Assembly: GCF_001642475.1 (NCBI RefSeq)
Contig: NW_019174040.1
Span: 1 to 64,000 of the forward strand
From: Fonsecaea monophora
Lineage: Eukaryota; Ascomycota; Eurotiomycetes; Chaetothyriales; Herpotrichiellaceae
Reading direction: 5' to 3'
DNA: 64,000 bases
Shown: positions 42,718 through 54,029 of the stretch, one piece after another
How positions within the stretch are numbered: the stretch's first letter is position 1
How the letters are laid out: the number at the start of each line of letters is the position of its first letter
Made by a program: the position numbers and the translations under genes
Notes under the pieces: generated by a model
Seen by the model: the letters and a program-made list of their open reading frames with translations, nothing else
Database searches by the model: none
Told to the model about the DNA's origin: nothing

Positions 42718-44300
42718 ATCAACTCGTCCGTGCCCAGGAGTTTCGCCATGGGATCGTCGGCGGCCATGCGGTTGCGTTTGTACGACTCCAGTTCCTCCTC
42801 GGAGATGCCGGACTGGAGTTCTTGCAGGGTGCGTTTTTTGGTGGTCGTGGTGGTGGTGTGCTCGGGCGCTGATGCTGGCGGATCAGCATCGTGACGACCT
42901 CGCGTGGTGTCTTCTTCCCCGGTTTGCGCAGGGTGGGGTGATTGGTTCTTGTCGCTCTGGACCGGGTCTGTTCTGGTGGTGGTAGTGGTGGCCGTGCCTG
43001 CTCTCTGCTCGGCGCTCGCGTTGGCGTCCTTGTCAGTGCCATCGCCATTTTCAATCTGCAAGAGCGACTGGCCCGTCCTCATTCCTTCGCTCGCTTCCCA
43101 CGCTCGCAGGCCCTCTTCGCCCGTGCAATAGCTGTTTTTCACCGTCGAGTGACAGCACGCGTAACCCCACTTGAAGTCCTTCCACCACGATCCCCATACC
43201 GACGTGTGGTTGTTCTGGAAGATGTCCTCCGGGTATTTTGAGCGCGCGACCGCGCGTTCCGAGCCCTTGATGTGTCCCGATTCGTCGTACTCGACGTATC
43301 GTTCGTTGGCGACGACATTGAGGTGTTTGATTCGTTTCGATGGGTGTCGTTGTTGCTCGCCGCTCTCGGTCAGGAGATATTCATCCCCCCCGTATTTCTC
43401 GAGCAGAGCTTTCCGGGCCGCTGCTTTCTTTTCTGCCGCCTCCTGTGTTTGTTTCTTGCGCAAGAACTCGCCCTCTGTCGGGTTGGCTTGTAAGTGGAGT
43501 TTCTTCGTCTGCGATGAGGTCGTGTTGTGTTCTTGTGTCTCCCACGCGTAGCGTTGCGCCCGCTCGAATTCCGAGGCGTCGTCGTTCGTGGCTGCTGGGC
43601 GGATGAACCCTTCGTCTGCATCGGCATCGTCTGTTACCTGCGCAGCGGATTTGTCCATAGAGCGCGTCTTTGGATCGTAGCGCGCGGAGTCGAGGTCGAG
43701 GTTTTTCAAGTAGTTTGCGGTGTCTTCGCGCAGGCGGAGCTGGCGGGTTGAGGTCGGTTGAGAGCGACCCATGTCTGTTTCTTCGCCATACCGAGTGTCG
43801 GAGAGATCGGGGGTTCCCGAGTCGTTGCCGTCTTCTTTTTGACCTGCAGCTGCACGCTTGATAGCTTCCAGCTCCTCATATTCCCTGACCACGGCGTTGT
43901 ACTCTCGACTGTCGTACCCGTTCCAACGGTCTCTTTTGGCATCCCATCCTAATTGTACGTCCTCGACGACCTCGTCAGCTTGGATATCCTTGCCCGTCCA
44001 CCTCGCGCCTTGTTTCCTTGGCCGGCTTAGACACTCTTTTGTCTTGTGCGTCATGGCGCCGCAATTCTCACAGGCGCCCTTGCGGAACTTCGTGGCCGCC
44101 GGGCCTTGCTTCTTGCCTCGGTCGTACCATTTTGCCTTGTCGAGGGTATCTTTGGGGGCGGATTGTAATCGCTGATGCTCGAGGTAGTCGGCGTCTGAAT
44201 GGGTGGTCTCGGCCCAGAACGGCCGCTTCGAGATAAAGGAGGGGATGTATTCGTTGCGAGTCTGGTCGGGGCCAGAGGGCTTTTTGTTCTGCTGCGCCAT
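42705..44300 (-). CDS. SLU7: pre-mRNA-splicing factor SLU7
   Basis: Intronless, 531 residues. Second-step splicing factor that helps 3' splice-site choice in the spliceosome. Signatures: NEYIPSFISKRPFWAE near residues 17-31, the CCHC zinc knuckle CENCGAMTHKTKEC (residues 77-90), CLSRPRKQGARWTGKDIQADEVV, DRWNGYDSREYN and LRLREDTANYLKNLDLDSARYDPKTRSM. Further ones are KHLHLQANPTEGEFLRKK-like KLHLQANPTEGEFL, KYGGDEYL and the late block YPEDIFQNNHTSVWGSWWKDFKWGYACCHS. Start is at MAQQNKKPSG; the longer open frame upstream to 44603 lacks homology and would overlap the shared promoter. The C-terminus after residue 430 is low complexity. It is divergent from REV3. Confidence 0.95.
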   Translation of the reverse strand: MAQQNKKPSGPDQTRNEYIPSFISKRPFWAETTHSDADYLEHQRLQSAPKDTLDKAKWYDRGKKQGPAATKFRKGACENCGAMTHKTKECLSRPRKQGARWTGKDIQADEVVEDVQLGWDAKRDRWNGYDSREYNAVVREYEELEAIKRAAAGQKEDGNDSGTPDLSDTRYGEETDMGRSQPTSTRQLRLREDTANYLKNLDLDSARYDPKTRSMDKSAAQVTDDADADEGFIRPAATNDDASEFERAQRYAWETQEHNTTSSQTKKLHLQANPTEGEFLRKKQTQEAAEKKAAARKALLEKYGGDEYLLTESGEQQRHPSKRIKHLNVVANERYVEYDESGHIKGSERAVARSKYPEDIFQNNHTSVWGSWWKDFKWGYACCHSTVKNSYCTGEEGLRAWEASEGMRTGQSLLQIENGDGTDKDANASAEQRAGTATTTTTRTDPVQSDKNQSPHPAQTGEEDTTRGRHDADPPASAPEHTTTTTTKKRTLQELQSGISEEELESYKRNRMAADDPMAKLLGTDELIEMR

Positions 44301-44663
44301 TCTCGCGGGGCAGAGAGACAGATGTTTAGGGTTCGTAGTAGACGCGACGTGAAGTCGAAGTTGACATTGACGTTGCGAAGTGTTTCGGAGCAAGAGGAAA
44401 GTTGCGAAGATTGAGGCGGGGGGACAAGAGGCGGAAAAAGTCAGAATGACAAGGCTGCATCGCAGCCTCGGCCTCTCCGCGCCGCCGCATGTCAATAGTC
44501 CCCCACTCTGTAAACATTGCATTCCTTCCACCCTCCTCAGTGAGACTTCTTTTGGATACGGATGCCCATCATTATCATGCTCTGGGATCATATCGCTCAC
44601 CACATAATACGCGACAAAGCAGCGTCAACATGAGAAAGACGCGTCGATTACCTCATTACTCTC
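44301..44663. promoter_or_regulatory. divergent promoter of SLU7 and REV3
   Basis: 363 bp between the two start codons. No other gene fits. No specific motif assigned. Confidence 0.55.
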
Positions 44664-47600
44664 ATGGACACCTTCCGAGTCCGCCTCAACTGCGTGGACC
44701 ACTACCAAGCGGTCCCGATTGATGGCCTAGATCCTCCAGTACCTCTCGGTGTCGGCAGCGCGAGTCACAATGACAAACCTCGAATTTCGGTCATTCGCGT
44801 CTTTGGCGCCACCCCAACCGGGCAGAAGGTGTTGTTGCACATCCACGGGGCTCTGCAATATACCTACATCGAGTACAGCGGCAGTCTGGTCCCCGACGAT
44901 GTTGACGTGGCTATTCGTACCCTCCAGCTCTCTATTGATCACGCTCTGGCCGTGAGCTACCGCAAGAATATCTATGAAAGGAAGCATCGATATGTCGCAC
45001 ACATCTCCCTTGTGAAGGGGGTTCCATTCTATGGCTTCCATGTCGGTTACAAGTTCTACCTCAAGATATACTTGTTGAACCCGCTGCATATGACGAGGCT
45101 AGCCGACCTGTTGCGGGAAGGAGCCGTTATGAAGAGAGTGCTACAGCCATACGAGAGTCACATGCAATACATAGCACAATGGATGTGCGACTATAACCTA
45201 TACGGTTGTGGCTATATCGACTGCCAAAGAGTCAGGTTTCGCGCCCCGGTCCCCAGATACGCCGATCTGACCAACCCATTGCACCAATGGCACGATCTTT
45301 CCATTCCCTCCGACGCGATCTTCGACGATGGGCAACTGACCAAGCAGAGCCACTGTGCGCTCGAGGTGGATGTGCACGTCGAGGGCATTCTGAATCGCAA
45401 CGACGTCCACGCTCGCACACTTCATCATGACTTCATTGAGCGCGTCCACCCCATTCCGGCAGATGCCAAGCTGGTGCAAAGCATGGCCGGATTGTGGAAG
45501 GATGAGACTCGGCGCAGGAAGTTGAGGATGGGACTTAAGGACCCGAATAGCAGCCCCTTCCCTCCAGAGGTTCTGGTGTCAATGTCAGCGGATCCGAGAA
45601 ACACGGCTGACGGAGGTTGGATTCACGAACACGAATTCCGTCAAAAAGCGGCCGAGCTTGCTGCTGAAGAGTTTGAAAAGAGTGACAGGCAAAACGTGTC
45701 TTTTGACACCTTTGTGAAATCCACATCCCTTGAAGACACTGTTCGCACAGCATTAGAAAGCGTCGACGATTTGTACCCTCACAGAATCCAATTGCTCCAC
45801 CTGAGAAGTCTGAATGACGATTCGAATGGTAATAACCCCATGCAAGAGGATAACTCTCGACCTATCGTTGATCAAGCTCGATCGGAAAAGTTTGGGGACT
45901 CAACAGGCTCTGACGTGGATGGAGACAACTCGGAAGGAGATTCTTCTGTCCGGTCACCACAAACAAATGCTCACAACGACATCAAACCCAGGGCTGCCGA
46001 CAAGCAAGTCTCAAGTCCGATCAGCTCCTCCGAATACGAAAAGTACGGCATTCGTCCTGCGGGTGATGCGCAACACTTTGACGAAGACGCATTTGAAGTA
46101 CCACAAGAATATCTGATCGATCGAGCTGGAGGTACAAATGGCACCAAGAGAGCACGCTTCGGAGAGGTACCAACATTCCAACCGAGGAAGAAACACAAAC
46201 ACTTGGTTGATGGTGAGAATATTTTGCCCGATGTGGGATTCTGGGAGTCGGATGAGGACCCAGACTTCTCGAACGAGATCAGTGATTCTGAGCCAGGTGC
46301 GGAACCGACAGAGGAAGAGATGCGAAATATCCCCTTGCCTCAGGCTACCATCGACCGCGTGTCACTCGCAGGCCCGCACCGCACATCAAAGAACGCGGCT
46401 GTGGATGGGCCAATCTCTGGAAGCCTCTCGCGGCGCTCGATACTGTCTTTTCCCACGGTGAAAGATCCCACGGATCCTGCTACTATACTTCGGCTTAGCC
46501 AGAAGAGCACTGCTTCGCAAAACTCCTCAAAGGCGTCTACGGGTGAACCTTCAATCTCCCCTGCGACGCTGAAGACGCCTGCAAAGTCCATATTCACCGA
46601 CTCAGAACAGACCCCCTTGCCGCCCGCCGTAGGTGCAGGTATCGGGTCATCTGGGTTACTCAATATCAAACTCCAAGGTTTTCCAAAATGGCAGGCAGGG
46701 AACAGTGTGCACTTGTACAAACCTCGCCCGCCAAGTTTCAAACAGATAGCATCAACTATGTGGGAGAATGGTCTGCCTGATGTAATTTATCAGGAAGCAT
46801 ACTACAGTCAGGAGGAAGACGTCCCTGGCCAATCCAGGGAATATGCTGGTCGCGAATTCAAGCTCGAGAGTGCAACGGTGCCCTATCTACCAGACTTTGA
46901 TGCTTCCGGAAAGTCCGCCGCAACATTCGGCCGGAAGCCTCCTTCGTTACTGGATTTTGCTGCTGAGAGAATTCGCGACAATCAGAGACGCAAAAGATGC
47001 ACTATTTCTGAATGGGTTATTGCAGCGACTCCGCCTCGAAATCTCGACGTTCTCTCCTGGCTGCAAGAAGAAACGCAGGCACATATTGACAACAACGGGT
47101 CTAATAAACTTCGGACGCGTGGTGCCGCTCTTTCGCAGATCGATGGTCCAACGCAGAAGAATGATCATGGCTTCAAATATTCTCAGAAGCAGCCCAGTAC
47201 GAGCGTTCAGCATGAGACACAGTATATGAATGTGATGAGCGTGGAGGTCCACGTCAACACTCGAGGTGCTCTGGCTCCAAATCCTGATGAAGATGCCATT
47301 GCTTGTATATTCTGGTGTGCGCAGACTGATGACGACGATGATGGTATTGACAACGATGCAAGAACGGATGGGCTCCACGTCGGAATCCTTGCTGTTGCTG
47401 ATGATAAGCAGGCTGCGGAAAGAATTGCCCGCAACGTCCCCTATCACGTTGAGGAAGAGCCTACTGAATTGGATCTTCTTACGAGATTTGTCGACATTGT
47501 GAGGCACTATGATCCCGATGTTCTCACAGGCTATGAGGTGCACAATAGCTCCTGGGGTTATCTCATTGAGCGTGCGCGTGTCAAGTACGATCTGAACTAT

Positions 47601-49769
47601 TGCGATGAGCTGTCCAGGATGAAATCCCAATCTCACGGACGGTTTGGCAAGGAAGACGACCGCTGGGGTTTCAACCACACTTCGACAGTTCGTGTCACGG
47701 GTCGACATACAATCAATATCTGGCGGGCCATGCGCGGCGAATTGAACTTGCTTGGCTACACTATGGAGAACGTTGTGTACCACTTGCTACATCAACGAAT
47801 ACCTCACTACAGCTTTGCTGATTTGACGAGGTGGTACAACAGCAAGAATCCTCGCGACCAGGCAAAAGTCATCGAGTACTTCATATCGAGGACAAAGCTC
47901 GACATTGAACTTCTCGAAGCCAATGAGCTGATCCCGAGAACAAGCGAACAGGCCCGACTGCTGGGGGTCGATTGGTTTTCAGTCATTTCCCGTGGTTCAC
48001 AATTCAAGGTAGAGTCTTTGATGTTTCGCATAGCGAAACCGGAGAACTTCATCTTGGTCTCACCCAGTCGCAGGCAAGTCGGGGGTCAGAATGCATTGGA
48101 GTGCTTACCGCTGGTAATGGAGCCTCAAAGTGATTTCTATACCAGCCCACTGCTGGTTCTCGACTTCCAGTCCCTTTACCCCAGCGTCATGATAGCCTAC
48201 AACTACTGCTACTCGACTTTCCTCGGCCGAGTCGTCGGCTGGCGAGGCGCGAACAAAATGGGATTCACAAATTATCGCCGGGAACCCAGATTACTAGAGC
48301 TACTCAAGGATCATATCAATATCGCACCGAACGGGATCATGTATGCGAAACCTGAAATTCGAAAGTCCCTGCTGGCAAAGATGTTGAGTGAAATTCTCGA
48401 GACCCGCGTCATGGTCAAGAGTGGAATGAAAGTCGACAAGGATGACAAGACACTGCAGAGGTTGTTGAATAACAGGCAACTTGCCCTCAAGCTTATCGCC
48501 AACGTCACCTACGGCTATACCTCAGCGTCGTTTTCCGGAAGGATGCCGTGCTCAGAGATTGCGGACAGCATTGTACAGACTGGCCGCGAAACGCTCGAGA
48601 AGGCAATTGCTCTGATCCACTCGGTCGAGCGTTGGGGAGCGGAAGTGGTCTACGGCGATACTGACAGTCTCTTTGTCTACCTCAAAGGCCGAACAAGAGA
48701 GCAAGCCTTTGACATTGGTGAAGAAATTGCCGACACAATCACGAAGATGAATCCTCGACCGGTCAAGTTGAAGTTCGAAAAAGTCTATCATCCGTGCGTT
48801 CTACTTGCGAAGAAAAGATACGTGGGGTTCAAGTACGAAAATCGCAACCAGACTGTACCAGACTTTGATGCCAAAGGAATCGAAACTGTGCGTCGAGACG
48901 GCACTCCAGCCGAGCAGAAGATCGAGGAGACGGCACTAAAGCTCCTGTTCCGCACCTCTGACCTGAGTCAGGTCAAAGCTTTTTTCCAGTCTCAATGCGC
49001 CAAAATCATGCAAGGCCGGATTTCCATCCAGGACTTTTGTTTCGCTCGAGAAGTCAAGCTTGGGACTTACAGTGACAAACAACCTCCACCTCCTGGTGCA
49101 CTTATCAGCGCTCGAAAAATGGTAGAGGATCCGAGGCTGGAACCGCAATATGGCGAGCGAGTACCCTATGTGGTTGTTACAGGCGGACCAGGCGCCAGGT
49201 TGATCGATCGTTGTGTAGCGCCAGAAGTCTTACTCAATGACGCGCACTCGGAGCTCGACGCGGAGTATTACATTTCCAAGAACATCATCCCACCCCTTGA
49301 ACGCATCTTCAATCTGGTGGGGGCAAATGTCCGCCAATGGTACGACGAAATGCCAAAATACCAGCGTATCAGGAGAGTAGACGGTGGGCTTGGTACAGAA
49401 GGTAAAAACAGTGCGAGGGCTCAAAAGACCATGGAGTCATACATGAGATCGTCGACATGTCTTGTTTGTCGCGATCGACTGGACACTCCGGCTCCGCTGT
49501 GTGACAAGTGCTCTCAGCAGTCTCCGCAGACTATGCTAGCACTCCGGTCGAGGCTGATGAAAGTTGAGAGAAAAGCGGCACAACTCGCCAAGGTATGCCG
49601 TTCTTGCTCGGGATTTGGTTGGAGTGAAGAGATACGGTGTGATAGCAAGGACTGTCCTGTCTTCTATTCAAGGACGAGACAGAAGACTGCTCTTGCGAAC
49701 GAGGAAGCCCAGATTCTCCCTGTTTTGGAAACTCTGGAGAAGGGCACGGATGGACGAATAGATTGGTGA
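44664..49769 (+). CDS. REV3: DNA polymerase zeta catalytic subunit REV3
   Basis: Intronless frame of 1701 residues. B-family polymerase for translesion synthesis; it extends from mismatched or damaged ends and drives induced mutagenesis. The N-terminal domain (about 1-270: VLLHIHGALQYTYIEY, GCGYIDCQRVRFRAP) is followed by a long acidic/disordered stretch (about 330-680) and an inactive exonuclease-like domain (DVLTGYEVHNSSWGYL). Polymerase motifs are intact: DFQSLYPSVMIAYNYCYST at residue 1167, NVTYGYTSASFSGRMPC at 1280 and YGDTDSLFV at 1330 (catalytic Asp 1332 and 1334). The C-terminal CysA zinc module starts at 1599 (CLVC...CDKC). The CysB module at 1645-1664 (CRSC...CDSKDC) would bind an iron-sulphur cluster and Pol31. 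Confidence 0.97.
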   Translation: MDTFRVRLNCVDHYQAVPIDGLDPPVPLGVGSASHNDKPRISVIRVFGATPTGQKVLLHIHGALQYTYIEYSGSLVPDDVDVAIRTLQLSIDHALAVSYRKNIYERKHRYVAHISLVKGVPFYGFHVGYKFYLKIYLLNPLHMTRLADLLREGAVMKRVLQPYESHMQYIAQWMCDYNLYGCGYIDCQRVRFRAPVPRYADLTNPLHQWHDLSIPSDAIFDDGQLTKQSHCALEVDVHVEGILNRNDVHARTLHHDFIERVHPIPADAKLVQSMAGLWKDETRRRKLRMGLKDPNSSPFPPEVLVSMSADPRNTADGGWIHEHEFRQKAAELAAEEFEKSDRQNVSFDTFVKSTSLEDTVRTALESVDDLYPHRIQLLHLRSLNDDSNGNNPMQEDNSRPIVDQARSEKFGDSTGSDVDGDNSEGDSSVRSPQTNAHNDIKPRAADKQVSSPISSSEYEKYGIRPAGDAQHFDEDAFEVPQEYLIDRAGGTNGTKRARFGEVPTFQPRKKHKHLVDGENILPDVGFWESDEDPDFSNEISDSEPGAEPTEEEMRNIPLPQATIDRVSLAGPHRTSKNAAVDGPISGSLSRRSILSFPTVKDPTDPATILRLSQKSTASQNSSKASTGEPSISPATLKTPAKSIFTDSEQTPLPPAVGAGIGSSGLLNIKLQGFPKWQAGNSVHLYKPRPPSFKQIASTMWENGLPDVIYQEAYYSQEEDVPGQSREYAGREFKLESATVPYLPDFDASGKSAATFGRKPPSLLDFAAERIRDNQRRKRCTISEWVIAATPPRNLDVLSWLQEETQAHIDNNGSNKLRTRGAALSQIDGPTQKNDHGFKYSQKQPSTSVQHETQYMNVMSVEVHVNTRGALAPNPDEDAIACIFWCAQTDDDDDGIDNDARTDGLHVGILAVADDKQAAERIARNVPYHVEEEPTELDLLTRFVDIVRHYDPDVLTGYEVHNSSWGYLIERARVKYDLNYCDELSRMKSQSHGRFGKEDDRWGFNHTSTVRVTGRHTINIWRAMRGELNLLGYTMENVVYHLLHQRIPHYSFADLTRWYNSKNPRDQAKVIEYFISRTKLDIELLEANELIPRTSEQARLLGVDWFSVISRGSQFKVESLMFRIAKPENFILVSPSRRQVGGQNALECLPLVMEPQSDFYTSPLLVLDFQSLYPSVMIAYNYCYSTFLGRVVGWRGANKMGFTNYRREPRLLELLKDHINIAPNGIMYAKPEIRKSLLAKMLSEILETRVMVKSGMKVDKDDKTLQRLLNNRQLALKLIANVTYGYTSASFSGRMPCSEIADSIVQTGRETLEKAIALIHSVERWGAEVVYGDTDSLFVYLKGRTREQAFDIGEEIADTITKMNPRPVKLKFEKVYHPCVLLAKKRYVGFKYENRNQTVPDFDAKGIETVRRDGTPAEQKIEETALKLLFRTSDLSQVKAFFQSQCAKIMQGRISIQDFCFAREVKLGTYSDKQPPPPGALISARKMVEDPRLEPQYGERVPYVVVTGGPGARLIDRCVAPEVLLNDAHSELDAEYYISKNIIPPLERIFNLVGANVRQWYDEMPKYQRIRRVDGGLGTEGKNSARAQKTMESYMRSSTCLVCRDRLDTPAPLCDKCSQQSPQTMLALRSRLMKVERKAAQLAKVCRSCSGFGWSEEIRCDSKDCPVFYSRTRQKTALANEEAQILPVLETLEKGTDGRIDW

Positions 49770-50204
49770 TGTACTGCATTCATTGATGAGGCGAGGCATT
49801 GGTTGGTCTTGGATAGCATAGCATGGGTACAGGATTATGGATAACGAGGGGCAGGGACAGAGACAGGTGCATGAGATACCCCATCGGTTTGTTGAGGCCA
49901 CAGGATACGACATGGAAATAATGGATATGTATATTATGTATGATCAGGGGCTGTTTCAGTCCTTTCAAAGTATCAACAACATCTGCCCAAAAGTGTCTCA
50001 GTGTCGCACCGAATACGTACTAGCGCCTTGGCATGTTTGGCACTCTTCTCTACCTTCTCGACTTCATTCTTCATCACCTTCACAACGATTTGCACACATC
50101 ATCAGACTGGCATGAGACCAGGAGATACCATTTAACGAGCCTCACCAGCTGCTAGGAATGCTTCTCGCGCCTCCAGCATCTCAATCTTCGTTACGATCGG
50201 AAGC
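49770..50204. other. intergenic, promoter of the second Zn2Cys6 gene
   Basis: 435 bp between REV3 and the next plus-strand gene. An ATG at 50158 opens a different frame (23 codons or more before 50226) and could be an upstream ORF. Nothing else recognised. Confidence 0.45.
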
Positions 50205-52522
50205 ATGGCATCCCCTCCAAGGCGGACAAATCTGGCATGCAACTACTGCCGTTACAGGTGGGCTGGGTCCAACAGTACTTCGAGGGTTCGCAGACTCTAA
50301 CTGACCGGCAGAAAACGACGCTGTGATGGCAATACCCCCACATGCAAAATGTGCTCAGATAGAGGCCTGGAGTGCGTATACCAAGACGCCGCGTCTCCGA
50401 GGTATGTCGGTGGATCCTTGACTGTCCTTTTAACGCTGCATAATGCTGAGCTGGCACAGAATTGACAGACATGAACCGATTGATGCTCACCTGGGTCGAT
50501 TGAATGCAATCGAGGATGTTCTACGGCAACACTCAATGATTATCAACTCCTTGCGCCCAAACCCGCCACAGACATTCGACACATCCTCCACACCGACGTA
50601 TACCTATGAGGACATATCCTGCGTAAATACGACTCAAACTCAGCAGGATGATGTGAGACGTGATCGCTCTACAAGCATAGTGAATGATGCGCCGGACAAC
50701 TTCGCCAGACAATCGGACGAGCAAGTGCCTCCACTGACGATCCCCCTCGGTCATCAGACTAGCACAAGCAGTCTCCTTACACTCTCTTCCATGCGCTCTC
50801 TGGTGGGCGACTTCCCGGAGGAGTTTCTATTCCTGGTAGAGGAGAATCGTCCACATCCTCCGTGGTTACAACACGTCGAATTAGCGTCCGATGAGGTAGG
50901 ACAAGACATTCTCCAGCTTGAGAACCCATTCGCAAACACCTGTTTTGAGCGATTCTGGACACTAGTGCATCCGTACCGGCCCTTGTTTGACCTGGAAGAC
51001 CTTCAATCACAATACGAGAGAACCTTGAGCGAAGGGATCCAGGAGGATCCACGCTCTGCCCTCGTTCTGTCTCTCCTTGCATTAGGAGCAACTGCCTTGG
51101 ACCCTATCGAAGCCGCCGCAACCAAACACAGCGGTGATGCGATGGTCAGACGAGCTCTTCGCATACTAGTTCCGACATGGGCCACGACATTTAGCGGAGA
51201 TCTCGTTCTATCTCAGGCACTCATTCTTTGCGCGCTTTACTTCTGCTATGTGGTCGACCCACTGATGGCCTGGAGGCTTACACATATGGCATCCACAAGT
51301 GTGCAGCAAATGTAAGCTTGGCATTCGTCCTTGTTAGCTGACGTTGTGTACAAGTTTGACCATGACACCCTCTAGGCGCAGAGAACATTTGTCCAAAAAC
51401 ACCAATGAAGGTGTCATCAGAGTCAGTTGGGCGTGCTTCTTAATCGAATGGTACGTCTATCCCCCATACCTAAGGATGGGAACAAGGCGTTGATGAAAGA
51501 TTTCGAATAGCGATATCCTTGCCGAATTCCATCAACCCAGAAGTGGTATCGAACCGCTGGTTGATCGGATGCCCTTTCCTGCATACAGCAACGTCACAGC
51601 GTTAGAAAGCTTGTACTCATTGGCCGACATATCGGCCAGGTCCTTGCTCAATCGAATTCACCATACGATGTACTTCACGGACAGTCTCTCCCTATATGCA
51701 GGTCGGTCACAAAACTCAGGCGGGATCCTCTCGTCTGATCCCGATGCTTCATTATTAAGAGTTTGCGAAGAACTCGATCGCCAGCTTGAAACGTGGTATG
51801 AATCGCTACCAGAGGCCATCAAACCAGATCTTTGGGGCAGACCCAGGGGCAGTGACCAAGCTTGTGTTCTGCGCCTGAGATATTGGTCCGCCAAACACAA
51901 CATCTATCGACCTTTTGTGGTCTATGCGGCGTCACGGGCTACAGAACATGAGGGAAGCATACCGGTGGCGGCTCTTGAGCGTTGCCGGCTATGCCTCTCT
52001 GCGAGTCGAATATTCTTGCTAACTGCTGGCCATGTTCTGTCGAGCAGAAGTCCATACACTTTTAGCACAGCACAGTGGTAACACTCTCCTGCGTTCACGT
52101 CTCCATAGTAGCTAGCTAATTGGTGATTTCACAGCTGTGTAGGCTACGCACTGATAATCGCGCTCGCTGCGCAAACCACTGCTCTGGCTGACTCGGTAGA
52201 AGATGTTTCAGAGCTATTGGAGACAGCAGTCGGGCTTGTGAAACCATGGGCACTCCCTGGATCGAGCATTGAATGTGGCCTTGAAATTGTGAGTTCTATA
52301 CACAGAAAGCAGCGACTACGTAACCTTAACCTTCGGGCGCGTTAAGCTGCACTTGCAATCAGAGTGTATCCTCCGGAAAGGCTCGTAAGTCTGATTACCA
52401 CTACCTTACTCGATTTATCGTCATTGGAACTCCTTATGGCGAGATGTCGTTCAGCTGCATACGAAACATGGTTGTCTACATTATTGGAGGCACATGAGAG
52501 CGACAGATCCGAGTCAACATAA
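50205..52522 (+). CDS. Zn2Cys6 transcription factor with middle homology region
   Basis: Exons 50205-50257, 50312-50401, 50460-51311, 51376-51450, 51511-52077 and 52135-52288, with a last exon ending at 52522 whose 5' boundary I cannot fix. The zinc cluster is split by introns 1 and 2 and reads CNYCRYRKRRCDGN...CKMCSDRGLEC, an exact CX2CX6CX6CX2CX6C. The fungal-specific regulatory domain follows (FANTCFERFWTLVHPYRPLFDLEDL, SLLALGATALDP, FLIEWCDILAEFH, SLADISARSLLNRIHHTMY, LRYWSAKHNIYRPFVVYAA). The tail IRVYPPERLVSLI...SLELLMARCRSAAYETW (about 52358-52519) is clearly coding but lies one base out of phase with every simple GT-AG join from 52288. The regulator converges on the transaldolase-like gene 112 bp away. 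Confidence 0.83.
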
Positions 52523-52633
52523 GCAGCCGCATGGAGAATTGACACTACTGCCGGACTCTGGTGTGCTACTTCTAATAGAACGCCATTTTTGGGGCTGTTA
52601 TCTCCAGGCGGCAGTCGACTTCAATTTGGAGTC

Positions 52634-54029
52634 TTATAAGCCTTTTTCCGCCATGACTTTTTCAATAGCCACCTTCGCTTTTTCTTCGGCCTCGAGAAAG
52701 AACTTGCAAGCATCTCCGAACCTCTTATTCAGCACCGAATTCTCTGCAATGAACTGGTCAAGCTTTTCTCCACCGTTCACCACATAGTCGGTGTCCATTG
52801 TCGCTAGCACTTGATTCCAGTCGGGTCCGGCAAGCGGATCTATGGTTTCCAATGCCTTCAATCGCTCTGCCACAGCGAATTCAGCGTATGGATGCTTAGG
52901 CTTCTTCTTGGCTACCGGAGGAAGGGTGTCAGGTGTCTCCATAAGCTTGTTCAGGTTGGGACCTTGAATAGTGACGTGTTGGCAACCCAATTCAGCCATC
53001 GCAAGAACCTCATCGATGTTGAAATGACTGTGGTATCAAGGGTCATCAGTCAGATCTACAGCAACCCAAGTAGTGGCTGCCGGTGCACGACTTACCTCGC
53101 GATGACCATAATCGGTTGTTCCTTTCCCGTCTGCACATAAGCCTGCGCAAATGTCTTCAGAATATGTATAATGCGGGCGGACATGGGATGCTGCAAGGTT
53201 TGTCAATTTCCTTGATCGTTTCAACGGCACCCGGGACAGAGGTGTACCTCGAGAGCTGGATCTTTGACCTGTGGACGTAGCGCCGGATCAAAATGTGCTG
53301 CGATTTCTAAATGACGGTGAGACTTTCTTGCACAAGATCCAAGGTTAAATGCAGTTTTACTGACCATTGTAGTACGGACTGATGAACAGACAATTTGACT
53401 GGCTTGCTGCAATAGCTTGTTCCAGAGAGAACACAGCTGTTGCCAGCGTGCGAATACCCTCAGCATTGAGCTCTAAGGCCGCCGATGCCGCTGCTCCGGA
53501 AAATGGCACTTTGATGGCGAAACGATCTCTCGACACGCCGGACTTCTCGAATGCTTCGGCATACTCGTGACATTGTTTAATTATGGCGGTCCGGTCGTTC
53601 ACGTAGCGAAGGGAGGTCTGAACAAGCACACGGCCTGATAGGAATGGAACGTTCCTGGCACAAAGGGCGATGGCCTAATAATATAAACCCCCTCCATCAG
53701 AACTTGAGATGTCCATATATTTGTTCAGTGATTGAGGAGGACGTACCGCCATGGTATACACTTTCTCCCATCCTTCTTTACCATGCTTGTCAACAAGTTC
53801 CTCCAGGAGGGTCTGGTTCTCAGGGTTCAACAGCTCCTTCGTGATGACGCCTTGATTCGAGGTCTCTGGTAGGTGCATCAGTAATCAGTGGGGCCTTTTA
53901 ACAGGTTTCCAAGTTCACCGTACGGTTGTGAGGGGTGAACGGCAAGCTCTTGATGAGTGCAGTATCGACATCGTCGACGTCGACGTTGCAAAGTTCTTCG
54001 AGTCTCTCGAGGAGCGACCGCGGCGCCAT
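52634..54029 (-). CDS. transaldolase-family protein
   Basis: Exons 54029-53924, 53865-53747, 53674-53365, 53306-53248, 53190-53096 and 53027-52634 sum to 1083 nt and give 360 residues. Transaldolase-fold (class I aldolase, TIM barrel) enzymes move dihydroxyacetone units in the pentose phosphate pathway. Signatures: FTPHNQTSNQ at residues 31-40 (joined across intron 1), VLVQTSLRYVNDR, the Schiff-base lysine strand RFAIKVPFSGAAASAALELNAEGIRTLATAVFSLEQAIAASQSN, and ISPYYNEIAAHFDPA. The IKVP and SPYYNEI blocks match a divergent fungal 'transaldolase-like' clade rather than the housekeeping TAL1. It is divergent from an SDR over a promoter with a perfect inverted repeat, and convergent with a Zn2Cys6 regulator. 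Confidence 0.88.

Noticed and set aside
46947..47783. 278-codon antisense frame inside REV3
   Set aside because: REV3 motifs continue through this stretch on the plus strand; the antisense product looks random.
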